A stretch of 64,000 bases of DNA, from positions 5,034,501 to 5,098,500 of the forward strand of contig NZ_CP128846.1 in assembly GCF_030388665.1 (NCBI RefSeq), written 5' to 3'. Shown here piece after piece: positions 43,810 to 51,886 of this stretch. The stretch's first letter is position 1; each line of letters opens with the position of its first letter. Source of the DNA: Streptomyces flavofungini. GTDB lineage: Bacteria > Actinomycetota > Actinomycetes > Streptomycetales > Streptomycetaceae. The position numbers and the translations under genes are program-made. The notes beneath the pieces are model-generated. The model ran no database searches. It worked only from the letters and a program-made list of their open reading frames with translations, and had not been told where the DNA came from.

Positions 43810-44902
43810 GGGTGGGCTCCTTCGGGGGCGCGGCGGGGGGCGTGGGCGCCGTCAGCGTCAGGAACACCTCGTCCAGGCTCGCCGTGCGCAGCGCGAAGTG
43901 CGCCACGTCCGTCCCCGTCGGGTCGAGTTCGTCGAGGAGCGCGCGGACGTGCCGTGCGGTGCCGTCGGTCGGCAGGGCCAGGGTGCGGGCGCGCGGGTCG
44001 CGGCGGGTGGCGTGCGGGGCCTGGGCGTGAACGCGGAGGTAGGCGTCGGACGTGGCCAGGGTGAGGTCGAGGTGGTGGCCCACCACCCGGGACTTGAGCT
44101 CCGCCGTGGTGCCCTCCGCCACGATCGCCCCGCCGTGCAGGACGGCGACCCGGTCGGCCAGGTGGTCCGCCTCCTCCAGGTACTGCGTGGTGAGGAAGAC
44201 CGTGGTGCCCCGCGCGGCCAGGCCGCCCACGACGTCCCACAGCTCCCTGCGGCTGCGCGGGTCCAGGCCCGTCGTCGGCTCGTCCAGGAAGATCACCCGG
44301 GGCTCGCCGACCAGACCGGCGGCCAGGTCCACGCGCCGCCGCATGCCGCCCGAGTACGTCCGGACCAGGCGGCCGCCCGCGTCGGACAGGCCGAAGCGGG
44401 CGAGGAGTTCGTCCGCCCGCGCCCGGGCGGCGGCCCGGCGAAGGCCCGCGAGGCGCGCCATCATGCGCAGGTTCTCCGCCCCGGTCTGGGCCTCGTCGAC
44501 CGCCGCGAACTGCCCGGTCAGGCTGATCGCGCGGCGCACGTCGCGGCGCCGCGCGCGGATGTCGTACCCGGCGACCCGCGCCGTGCCCGCGTCCGGCTCC
44601 GTGAGCGTCGCGAGGATCCGGACGGCGGTCGTCTTGCCCGCGCCGTTGGGGCCGAGGAGGGCGAAGACGGTGCCGGGCGGGACGTGCAGGTCGATGCCGC
44701 GCAGGACGGGGAGCGGGGGGTTGGTGCCGCTTCCTCCGGAGGACTTGTAGGACTTCGTGAGGCCGGTGGCCTCGATCGCGGCGGTGGTCGTGATGTTCGT
44801 GGTGGTGGTCCTGGCGTTCGTGGTGGTGGTCCTGGCGTTCGTGGTGGTGGTCGTGACGTGCGCGGCGCTGGTGTCGCCGGCGCCTTCGGCGGCTGCTGGC
44901 AT
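43802..44902 (-). CDS. ABC exporter ATPase (DrrA-like)
   Basis: 366 residues. Walker A LLGPNGAGKT, signature YSGGMRRRVDLAAGL, Walker B VIFLDEPTTGLDPRSRR, H-loop TTQYLEEAD; C-terminal DrrA-type domain. The first ~45 residues carry Thr-rich repeats (TTTTNAR) from a 21-bp DNA repeat. ATG 44902. Its promoter contains two TetR-type operators shared with the divergent regulator. Close to the ATPase at 52804 but with a different promoter setting. Confidence 0.92.
   Translation of the reverse strand: MPAAAEGAGDTSAAHVTTTTTNARTTTTNARTTTTNITTTAAIEATGLTKSYKSSGGSGTNPPLPVLRGIDLHVPPGTVFALLGPNGAGKTTAVRILATLTEPDAGTARVAGYDIRARRRDVRRAISLTGQFAAVDEAQTGAENLRMMARLAGLRRAAARARADELLARFGLSDAGGRLVRTYSGGMRRRVDLAAGLVGEPRVIFLDEPTTGLDPRSRRELWDVVGGLAARGTTVFLTTQYLEEADHLADRVAVLHGGAIVAEGTTAELKSRVVGHHLDLTLATSDAYLRVHAQAPHATRRDPRARTLALPTDGTARHVRALLDELDPTGTDVAHFALRTASLDEVFLTLTAPTPPAAPPKEPTRA
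44795..44857. repeat. 21-bp coding tandem repeat, three units
   Basis: Units start GTTCGTGGTGGTGGTC at 44795, 44816 and 44837; the first two are identical, the third ends differently. They encode the TTTTNAR repeats of the ATPase. Confidence 0.88.
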
Positions 44903-44932
44903 CGCCCCTCCCTGGGGTACGGAAGACAGGTA

Positions 44933-44972
44933 CTGCGTAAGGCATACGCATTACTGTGTAAGGGTTACGCAG
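44933..44972. promoter_or_regulatory. Two TetR-type operators in a divergent promoter
   Basis: Site 1 CTGCGTAA-GGC-ATACGCAT (44933-44951) and site 2 CTGTGTAA-GGG-TTACGCAG (44954-44972), centres 21 bp apart (two helical turns). They lie between the ABC ATPase and TetR genes and should bind two TetR dimers. Confidence 0.82.
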
Positions 44973-44979
44973 AACTACG

Positions 44980-45891
44980 ATGGCCGTCAAGCGAAGGCGC
45001 GGAGCGGGTGAGGAGGCCGGGGAGATGGCGGCGGACGGCGGCGGTGGCGCGGGCCTGCCCGGAGGGTCGGGGCCGGGGGCGGAGGCCGGGACGTCCGCGC
45101 GGGCGGGGGCGGAGCCGTCGGCCGACGCGGAGACCGGTCTGCCCGCCAGCCTGGAAACCGCCTGGGGCCTGCGGGAACGCCCCTCCAAGGGCCCCCGGCC
45201 CGGCCTCAGCCTCGACCGCATCGTCCGCGCCGGCATCGGCGTCGCGGCCGCCGAGGGCGTCGGCGCCGTCTCCATGGGGCGCGTCGCCAAGGAGCTGGGC
45301 GTCTCGACGATGTCCCTGTACCGGTACGTCTCCGCCAAGGACGAGCTGTACGTCCTGATGGAGGATGCCGCCGTGGGCCCCCCGCCCCCGATGCCCGCCG
45401 ACGTCACGGGCTGGCGCGCCGGGCTCGAGTGGTGGGCGCGCGCCCAGCGCGAGGTGTTCCACCGGAACCTGTGGCTCCTGCGGATCCCGGTCTCCTCGCC
45501 GCCCGCCTCGCCCCACTCGCTCCAGTGGATGGAGCGCGGCCTCGCCGCCCTGGCCGGTACCGGCCTGGACGAGGGCCGCAAGATCTCCGTGATCATGCTG
45601 ATCGGCGGCTATGTACGCAACGAGGCCACCCTCATGGCCGATCTGGACGCCGCCATGACCGCCCGCGGCCTCACCCCCGACGAGGTCATGCGCCGCTACG
45701 AGCGCACCGTCGACGCCCTCACCGCCCCCGACCCCGGCCGCTACCCGGCACTGCGGCACCTCCTCGCCTCCGGCGCCCTCGGCGCGCCGGACGAATCCCC
45801 GGACGTGGAGTTCGAGTTCGGCCTGGGCTGCCTGCTCGACGGGGTGGAGGTGCTCGTGCGGTCGGGGGGCGGGGGTACGTGTACGGCGTGA
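44980..45891 (+). CDS. TetR-family regulator of the adjacent ABC exporter
   Basis: 303 residues. A long disordered Gly/Ala/Glu-rich N-terminus (~70 residues) precedes the TetR helix-turn-helix (about 96-122, VSMGRVAKELGVSTMSLYRYV) and a TetR_C domain typical of drug-exporter regulators. ATG 44980 lies only 8 bp after operator 2 and lacks an RBS, so the mRNA may be leaderless and the operators overlap its promoter (autoregulation). Divergent from the ABC genes. Confidence 0.88.
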   Translation: MAVKRRRGAGEEAGEMAADGGGGAGLPGGSGPGAEAGTSARAGAEPSADAETGLPASLETAWGLRERPSKGPRPGLSLDRIVRAGIGVAAAEGVGAVSMGRVAKELGVSTMSLYRYVSAKDELYVLMEDAAVGPPPPMPADVTGWRAGLEWWARAQREVFHRNLWLLRIPVSSPPASPHSLQWMERGLAALAGTGLDEGRKISVIMLIGGYVRNEATLMADLDAAMTARGLTPDEVMRRYERTVDALTAPDPGRYPALRHLLASGALGAPDESPDVEFEFGLGCLLDGVEVLVRSGGGGTCTA

Positions 45892-45955
45892 GGCCCGGGG
45901 TGGTGGCTGCGCGTACGGTGTGAGGCCCGGGGGCTGTGTGTGCGGCGTGCGGCCC
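45881..45955. repeat. 32-bp repeat at the TetR 3' end
   Basis: GTACGGCGTGAGGCCCGGG at 45881 and GTACGGTGTGAGGCCCGGG at 45913, with a third diverged unit near 45940. The first unit supplies the end and stop of the TetR gene. Confidence 0.75.
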
Positions 45956-45967
45956 GCAGGGGGGGGG

Positions 45968-46630
45968 CTACGCGTACTGCGCGAGCCCCGAGCTCAGTTG
46001 GGCGAAGGCCTGGTCCGCCGCCCGCACGGCGTCCGCGCGCACCTCCGCCGCCGGCTCGCCCGCGGCCACGCGGCGCCAGTTCTCCAGGGCGAGGACCCGC
46101 TGCGCCGCCAGGATCTGGGCGGCGGCGAGGCGTGCGGGCAAGGGGGTGACGGCCTCGGTCGCGGGCTCTGCCGCCACGCCGCCCAGCGCCTCCGCGAGCG
46201 CCCGCTCGGCCCGCTCCTGGTAGCCGTGGAGGCGTGCCACCAACGACGGCGTGCCGTACAGGAGTCGGTGGAAGGCCAGGACCTCGGGCTCGTCGTTGAG
46301 GCCGGTCACCGGGTCGCGCCGGGCCAGGCCCGCCAGGAAGTGGGCGTGCAGCGCGGCCAGCGGGGAGTGGCCCCGGGGGCGCCCGGTGACGACCCGCGCC
46401 GCCTCGTCCTCGTGGTCGGCGAACCGGTGCAGGACCAGGTCCTCCTTGGCGGGGAAGTACCGGAACAGCGTCGGCTTGGAGATCTCCGCCGCCGCGGCCA
46501 CCTCCGCGACCGACACCTTCTCGAAGCCGCGCTCCAGGAACAGCGCGATGGCGGCGTCGGAGACGGCCTCGTACGTCCGCCGCTTCTTGAGCTGGCGCAG
46601 GCCCGAGGGCTTCGTCTCGTCGTCCGTCAT
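45968..46630 (-). CDS. TetR-family regulator, divergent from helD
   Basis: 220 residues. Helix-turn-helix at about 40-60 (VSVAEVAAAAEISKPTLFRYF), then a ligand domain of AcrR-like length. ATG 46630. Its only divergent neighbour is the HelD-type gene 73 bp away, with a palindrome GAGTAA-N6-TTACTC between them, so it probably represses helD and itself. The inducer is unknown. Confidence 0.9.
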   Translation of the reverse strand: MTDDETKPSGLRQLKKRRTYEAVSDAAIALFLERGFEKVSVAEVAAAAEISKPTLFRYFPAKEDLVLHRFADHEDEAARVVTGRPRGHSPLAALHAHFLAGLARRDPVTGLNDEPEVLAFHRLLYGTPSLVARLHGYQERAERALAEALGGVAAEPATEAVTPLPARLAAAQILAAQRVLALENWRRVAAGEPAAEVRADAVRAADQAFAQLSSGLAQYA

Positions 46631-46657
46631 GCGGGCAGCCTACCGCACGGTGAGTCT

Positions 46658-46675
46658 GAGTAATAAATGTTACTC
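46658..46675. promoter_or_regulatory. TetR operator between tetR and helD
   Basis: GAGTAA-TAAATG-TTACTC, perfect inverted repeat in a strikingly AT-rich pocket, immediately upstream of the helD promoter (-10 TACGCT at 46691-46696). Confidence 0.78.
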
Positions 46676-46703
46676 GGTAACGTTTTCTTGTACGCTCGTC
46701 GGC

Positions 46704-48878
46704 ATGACGGCACCCGGCACCTCCTCCGACACCCCCGCCCCCGCCACCGCCCCCACCCCCGACGCCGCGCTCGCGCGGGAGCGGCAGTACCACGACCGCT
46801 GCCGCGCCGCCCTCGCCGCGATGGTCGACGGCGCCCAGGAGCACGTCGTCACCGGCGAGCACGTCGCCGCGTCCGGGGCGGACGCCGAAGTGCTCGGCTA
46901 CCAGCTGCGCAGCCGGGCCAAGGAGATGCGCGAACTCCCCGACGCCCCGCTGTTCTTCGGCGCCCTCGACTTCGCCGCCGACGCCGACGCGGCGGGCGAC
47001 CACCGCGGCCAGCGGTACCACGTCGGCCGCCTGCGCATCACCGAGGACCCCGCGGCCCCGCCCCTGGTCGTCGACTGGCGCGCTCCCGTCTCGCGCGCCT
47101 TCTACCAGGCGGGCGTGCGCGACCCGCAGGGCGTGGCCGTACGCCGCCGCTTCGGCTGGGCGCCGGGCAGCGCGGGCGACTCGGCCGACCTGACGGGGCT
47201 CGAGGACGAGTACCTGGCGGGGCCCGGGGACGAGCGTCTGGCGGCGGCCGGCGGGCACCTCGCGGCGGTCGACGGCGGGCACCCCGCGGCCGAGGGGGAG
47301 GCGGCCGCCACCGCCCCCCGCAGCCGCATCCTGACCGGCGAGATCGAGCGCCCCCGCGTCGGCCCCATGCGCGACATCGCCGCCACCATCCAACCCGAGC
47401 AGGACGACCTGGTCCGGGCCGCGCTCACCGAGACCGTCTGCGTCCAGGGCGCCCCCGGCACCGGCAAGACGGCCGTCGGCCTGCACCGCGCCGCCTACCT
47501 CCTCTACACCCACCCGCAGCGGATCCGCCGCTCCGGCCTGCTCATCCTCGGCCCCAACCGCACCTTCCTGCGGTACATCGCGGAGGTCCTGCCCTCCCTC
47601 GGCGAGACCGGGGTGCGCCAGTCCACCGTCAGGGACGAGATCGCCCGGCAGCCGGTGCGGGCCGCGGACGGGCCCGAGGCCGCCGTCGTGAAGCACGACG
47701 CCCGGATGGCCGAGGTGCTGCGGCGCGCGCTGTACGCCCGGGTGCGGCCGGGCGGCGCCGAGCCGCTCGCGGTGCCGGACGGCTCGTACCGCTGGCGGGT
47801 GCCCGCCGGTGACCTGGACCGGATCGTCGCGGACGTACGCGCGGAGGAACCGCCGTACGAGACCGGCCGCGAGCGCGTGCGCACCCGCGTCGTGCGCCAC
47901 ATCCAGGAACAGGCCGAACGGCGCGCGGGCCCCGTCGGCGACGCCTGGCTGCAGAAGGTCTCCCGTGCCAGGCCCGTCTCCGCCTTCGTCGACGCGGTGT
48001 GGCCGAGGGCGCGGCCGGAGGAGGTGCTCGCCGAACTCCTTTCGGACGCGCGCGTGTTGGCGGCCGCCGCGGACGGTGTCCTCGACGAGGCGGAGCAGCA
48101 GGCGATCGGCTGGGACCGGGCGCCGCGCTCGTACCGGTCCGCGAAGTGGTCGGACGCCGACCTCGTGCTGCTCGACGAGCTCGCGGGCCTCGTCGAGCGG
48201 CCCGCGGGCTACGGCCACATCGTCGTCGACGAGGCACAGGACCTCTCGCCCATGGAGTGCCGCGCCATCGCGCGCCGCGCCGACTTCGGCTCGCTCACCG
48301 TCCTCGGCGACCTCGCTCAGGGCACCACGCCGTGGGCGGCCCGCGACTGGCCCACGCTCCTCGCCCACCTGGGCGAGCCGGACACCCCCGTGACCCCGCT
48401 GACCACCGGTTTCCGCGTCCCGCAGGCGATCGTCACCCTCGCCAACCGGCTGCTCGACGGCCTCGGCGTCGACGTGCCGCCCGCCCGCTCCCTGCGCGGG
48501 GACGGCGAACTCGCCGTGCACCGTGTCGACGGTGACCGCGACGTGGCCGCCGCCACCGTCGACGCGGTGCGCCGCGCACTGGCCCACGAGGGCTCGATCG
48601 GGGTCATCGCCGCCGACAGCGCCGTCGCGGGGGTGCGGGCCGCGCTGACGGCGGCGGGCGTCGAGCCCGCGGGCCCCGACGAACTGGGCGCCCGCGTCAC
48701 GGTCGTGCCCGCCTCGCTCGCCAAGGGCCTGGAGTACGACCATGTGGTGGCCGTCGAACCGGCCGACATCGTGGCGGCGGAGGAACGCGGGGCGCACCGG
48801 CTGTACGTGGTGCTGACCAGGGCGGTCTCCCGCCTGGACGTGGTGTGCGGGCGGGAGGTGCCCTGGGCCGCGGCCTAG
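46704..48878 (+). CDS. helD: HelD-family ATPase (RNA polymerase recycling)
   Basis: 724 residues, actinobacterial HelD length. N-terminal coiled coil, DWRAPVSRAFYQ, Walker A GAPGTGKTAVGLHR, HIVVDEAQDLSPME (motif II), and UvrD-like C-terminal motifs (VTVVPASLAKGLEYDHVV; YVVLTRAVSRLDV). HelD/HelR removes stalled RNA polymerase and, in some Streptomyces, displaces rifampicin. The 19-bp rifamycin-associated element usual upstream of helR is absent; a TetR operator is present instead, implying a different signal. ATG 46704, probably leaderless. Confidence 0.9.
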   Translation: MTAPGTSSDTPAPATAPTPDAALARERQYHDRCRAALAAMVDGAQEHVVTGEHVAASGADAEVLGYQLRSRAKEMRELPDAPLFFGALDFAADADAAGDHRGQRYHVGRLRITEDPAAPPLVVDWRAPVSRAFYQAGVRDPQGVAVRRRFGWAPGSAGDSADLTGLEDEYLAGPGDERLAAAGGHLAAVDGGHPAAEGEAAATAPRSRILTGEIERPRVGPMRDIAATIQPEQDDLVRAALTETVCVQGAPGTGKTAVGLHRAAYLLYTHPQRIRRSGLLILGPNRTFLRYIAEVLPSLGETGVRQSTVRDEIARQPVRAADGPEAAVVKHDARMAEVLRRALYARVRPGGAEPLAVPDGSYRWRVPAGDLDRIVADVRAEEPPYETGRERVRTRVVRHIQEQAERRAGPVGDAWLQKVSRARPVSAFVDAVWPRARPEEVLAELLSDARVLAAAADGVLDEAEQQAIGWDRAPRSYRSAKWSDADLVLLDELAGLVERPAGYGHIVVDEAQDLSPMECRAIARRADFGSLTVLGDLAQGTTPWAARDWPTLLAHLGEPDTPVTPLTTGFRVPQAIVTLANRLLDGLGVDVPPARSLRGDGELAVHRVDGDRDVAAATVDAVRRALAHEGSIGVIAADSAVAGVRAALTAAGVEPAGPDELGARVTVVPASLAKGLEYDHVVAVEPADIVAAEERGAHRLYVVLTRAVSRLDVVCGREVPWAAA

Positions 48879-48963
48879 GTGTTGCCCCGGTGGGCCGGTG
48901 CGCGCTCCGCCCTGCGGCCGGGGGCCCCGCCGGTTATGTTGACGCGATGGAGGACCACTCGGC

Positions 48964-49875
48964 ATGAGCCCCCGCAACCCCCACTCCGACACCCTCACCG
49001 CGGCCGACGACGACGGGCGGTACGCCCTGCGGATGGAGCGCCGCCTGGGCCGCCCGCCCGCGGAGGTCTGGGACGCGCTCACCCGGCCCGAGCGGCTGGC
49101 GCACTGGTTTCCGTCGGAGGTACGGGTCGAGCTGGTGCAGGGGGGTGCGGTGGAGTTCGTGTTTCCCGCGGAGGCCCATGGGGCTGGTGAGGGTGGGGAG
49201 GCCGGTGATGCCGGTGCGGCGGCCGAGTCCGGCATGACCGGGGTGGTGACCGACCTCGACGAGCCCCGGCTGTTCGCCTTCACCTGGGGCGAGGACCACC
49301 TGCGCTGGGAGATCGCCCCGGACCCGGAGACCGGCGGTGCGCTGCTCACCCTCGTCCACACCTTCGGCGACCGGTTCGGCGCGCCGAGCTTCGGCGCGGG
49401 CTGGCACCTGTGCCTCACGGCGCTGGGCGCCCATCTGGACGGCGACGCGCCCGACCCCGCCGTGGAGACGGTGGACAAGGGGGAGTTGCACGAGGCCTAT
49501 CTGGAGCAGTTCGACCTGGGCGGCGGGGAGATCACCGGCACCAGGACCGTGCGTTTCGAGCGGCAGCTGGTACGGGACGCGGAGGCCGTCTGGGCCGAAC
49601 TCACCCAGGGCGTGGGTGTGTCGGAGGGCCTGCTCGCACCCGTCGGCCTCGCCGCCGAGGGGGTGCCCCCGGGCCCGGTCACGGAGGTGCGGGCCCCCGT
49701 CCTCTGCGCGTACGCGAGCCCGGCGGGCGGCTCGGTCAGGTGGAAGCTCGGGGCGGGCACGGGGTACGGGGCGCGGCTCGTCCTCACGCACACGGGGGCC
49801 GCGGACGCGAGGGCGGCACTGGCGGCTTGGCACGCGCGGCTGGAGCTGTTGGCGGGGCGGTTGTTGGAGGGGTAG
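48964..49875 (+). CDS. SRPBCC (AHSA1-like) domain protein
   Basis: 303 residues with the SRPBCC/AHSA1 pattern RRLGRPPAEVWDALTRPERLAHWFPSE and LVHTFGDR ... GWHLCLTALGAHL in the first 160 residues. The second half repeats part of the fold (RQLVRDAEAVWAELTQ) but is less conserved. Such proteins bind hydrophobic ligands; no target known. ATG 48964 follows ATGGAGGACC. Followed by GTGTGG microsatellite at 49881-49906 and 34-bp repeats. Confidence 0.8.
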   Translation: MSPRNPHSDTLTAADDDGRYALRMERRLGRPPAEVWDALTRPERLAHWFPSEVRVELVQGGAVEFVFPAEAHGAGEGGEAGDAGAAAESGMTGVVTDLDEPRLFAFTWGEDHLRWEIAPDPETGGALLTLVHTFGDRFGAPSFGAGWHLCLTALGAHLDGDAPDPAVETVDKGELHEAYLEQFDLGGGEITGTRTVRFERQLVRDAEAVWAELTQGVGVSEGLLAPVGLAAEGVPPGPVTEVRAPVLCAYASPAGGSVRWKLGAGTGYGARLVLTHTGAADARAALAAWHARLELLAGRLLEG

Positions 49876-49957
49876 TGCGGGGGTGTGGGTGTGGGTGTGG
49901 GTGTGGGGTGGCGCTCGGTACGCCGTCGTCGCGCCGTCGTGCGGAGGGCTGGTGCGG

Positions 49958-50076
49958 CTCACGCCGTCCCGTGAGGTGCGGGACCACCATCCCTCACGCC
50001 GTCCCGTGAGGTGCGGGACCACCCCGCTCACGCCGCCCCATGAGGCCCGGGACCACCCCGCTCACGCCGCCCCGTG
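49958..50076. repeat. 34-bp hairpin-bearing tandem repeat, 3.5 units
   Basis: Units CTCACGCCGTCCCGTGAGGT plus GCGGGACCACCCCG, starting at 49958, 49993, 50027 and 50061. Each unit can fold two ways: CTCACG with CGTGAG, or GTCCCG with CGGGAC. The last partial unit encodes the stop of the minus-strand lyase gene. Confidence 0.85.
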
Positions 50077-51207
50077 CGGATTCGCCGCCGTCCCCTCCGT
50101 GCTCAGGAGCACCACCGTCGCCCCGGCCCCGAGGCCCAGCTCCGCCCGGCGCCCCCGTGCCCCCGCCCCGGTCAGCGCCGCCCGCGCCCCCGCGAGGGCC
50201 GCCGCCCCGCACGGCCCCGACGACACCCCGAGCGCCCTCAAGTCCCCCACCGCCGCGAGCGCTTCGGCGTCGGGTACCGCCACCGCCGCGTCCAGGCCCG
50301 CCCGCAGCACCGGCCAGGCGAGGCCGGACAGCGTGCCGCAGTTCAGCCCGGCCATCACCGTCTCCCCGGCCACCACGGGCACCGATTCGCCCCGCACCAG
50401 GCTCGCGAGCGCGGGTGCGGCCTCCGTCGGCTCCACGGCGAGCAGCGCCGGGCCGCGCGCGCCCCGGCTCCGGTAGTGCGTGACGGCCGCCTGCGCCAGC
50501 GAACCCACCCCCACCGGCACGGCCATCAGGTCGAGGCCGTCGGCGCCCGCGTCGGCCAACTGCCCGTCCACCTCGGCGAAGAGCGTGGAGTACCCCTCCA
50601 CGATCCGCGCGGGCACCTCCTCGTACCCCTCCCACGCCATGTCCTGCACCAGGACCGAGCCCTGTGCCCGTGCCGCCGCCGCGGCCTCCCGCACCGCCCG
50701 GTCGTAGTCCCCGGCGACCCGCGTCACCCGCGCCCCCTCGCCCTCGATCGCGGCCGCCGCCCCGGGGTGCACCCCCTGCGACACGAACACATGGGCCCGT
50801 TGACCCAGTTGACGCGCGATCCGGGCCACCGCACGCCCGTGGTTGCCGTCGGTCGCCGTGACCAGTTCCACGGGGGCGTCCGACGCGCGCTCCGCGAGGA
50901 CGCGGTGCACGGCCCAGGACGCGCCGAGCGCCTTGAACGCGGGCAGGCCGAGCCGCGCCGACTCGTCCTTCACGAAGACCCGACCGACGCCCAACTCGGC
51001 GGCGAGAGAGGGGAGTTCGGTGAGGGGAGTGGGGGCGTACTCGGGGAGCGTGGCGTGGAAGGCGCCGACGTCGGCGGGTGCGGGGGCGCAGGACCACTCG
51101 CGTGCGGCGGGGCGGGCGTACCAGGCGGGCGGGGCGCCGGGGGCGCCGGGGGCGGCGGTGTGGGGGGACGTGGTGCGGGACTCGGTGGTGGAGCCGGTGT
51201 CGGTCAT
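50062..51207 (-). CDS. PLP-dependent lyase, diaminopropionate ammonia-lyase-like
   Basis: 381 residues, fold type II PLP enzyme. The PLP lysine is in GLPAFKALGASWAV, the Gly loop in ATDGNHGRAVA, and PVGVGSLAQAAV; the FKALGxSxA context is characteristic of 2,3-diaminopropionate ammonia-lyase, which forms pyruvate and ammonia. Related threonine dehydratases cannot be excluded. ATG 51207. The last codons lie in a 34-bp intergenic repeat. Confidence 0.85.
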   Translation of the reverse strand: MTDTGSTTESRTTSPHTAAPGAPGAPPAWYARPAAREWSCAPAPADVGAFHATLPEYAPTPLTELPSLAAELGVGRVFVKDESARLGLPAFKALGASWAVHRVLAERASDAPVELVTATDGNHGRAVARIARQLGQRAHVFVSQGVHPGAAAAIEGEGARVTRVAGDYDRAVREAAAAARAQGSVLVQDMAWEGYEEVPARIVEGYSTLFAEVDGQLADAGADGLDLMAVPVGVGSLAQAAVTHYRSRGARGPALLAVEPTEAAPALASLVRGESVPVVAGETVMAGLNCGTLSGLAWPVLRAGLDAAVAVPDAEALAAVGDLRALGVSSGPCGAAALAGARAALTGAGARGRRAELGLGAGATVVLLSTEGTAANPHGAA

Positions 51208-51270
51208 GGGACAACCCTGCGGCGCATCGCACCCTTCGGTCGAGCTCGTCTTTCCGACGTGCATTCGTCG

Positions 51271-51591
51271 GTGGAACCGAAGGGATCGAGGGCGGTCGCG
51301 AGGGCGCCCACCCGGCGAAAGGGTGCCGTCGCCACGTACGACCTCCACCGCCTGCGCCTCCCGCGCGAGCTGAAGCACCGCGGCACCCTCGCGGCCGTCG
51401 CCGCCGCCCTCGCGCTCGTCCCGGCCGCGCTCACCCGGCCGCACCCCCTGCCCGCCCGCCAGGCCTGCCTCCCCACCCGCCCGACCCGCCCCTCCCGCCC
51501 CCTGGTGCCCCACTCGGCGCCGCTGTGGCACCGCGACGGCGCCAACCCGTCCCCGTACACCCTCCTGATTCCCGCCCGCGCCACGCCCTGA
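51271..51591 (+). CDS. Possible small hypothetical protein
   Basis: 106 residues from GTG 51271 if real. One hydrophobic segment (LAAVAAALALVPAALT) followed by a Pro/Arg-rich tail. Third-position GC is almost 100% through the segment, compatible with coding, but there is no clear RBS and no family is recognised. It could be a decayed gene. Confidence 0.35.
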   Translation: MEPKGSRAVARAPTRRKGAVATYDLHRLRLPRELKHRGTLAAVAAALALVPAALTRPHPLPARQACLPTRPTRPSRPLVPHSAPLWHRDGANPSPYTLLIPARATP

Positions 51592-51740
51592 CGCCCTTCT
51601 GGCGCGGCGAGGGCCACTTCTCGCCGATCGAATGCCCGAGAGGAAACCCCAGCTCACGGGGGGTATGGGCGGGCTCCCTGACGCGCTGTGCGCCGCACCT
51701 CACCCCTCGTGGCACCACCTGGGTGCCAAGCGGGGTTGCG

Positions 51741-51770
51741 TTGGCGCCATAGTGATGCCATGCTGGCGTC
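51741..51770 (+). promoter_or_regulatory. AT-richer promoter/operator, possibly orphaned
   Basis: TTGGCGCCAT and CTGGCGTCAT, centres about 22 bp apart, flank AGTGATGCCATG. They end at an ATG (51771) that opens only an 8-codon frame. In other streptomycetes a small HicB-like antitoxin gene usually starts here, ahead of the DUF4097 gene; no such gene remains. Rest of 51592-51886 shows nothing clear. Confidence 0.45.
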
Positions 51771-51886
51771 ATGAACAGCACGGCTCCAGGGGGCTGAGAA
51801 CGCCGGCCCGCCGGAGCGACGCAGGACCCCCCCATCCGCCCGCTGCGACCAGCGGGTCCGCACACCTCAGCTCAGACAGGACGGCC

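Noticed and set aside
46631..46703. Rifamycin-associated element upstream of helD
   Set aside because: The 19-bp element is not present in the 73-bp intergenic region.
45741..49478. 1245-residue minus-strand frame covering helD
   Set aside because: Antisense shadow of helD and the SRPBCC gene; no domain, codon positions fit the plus-strand genes.
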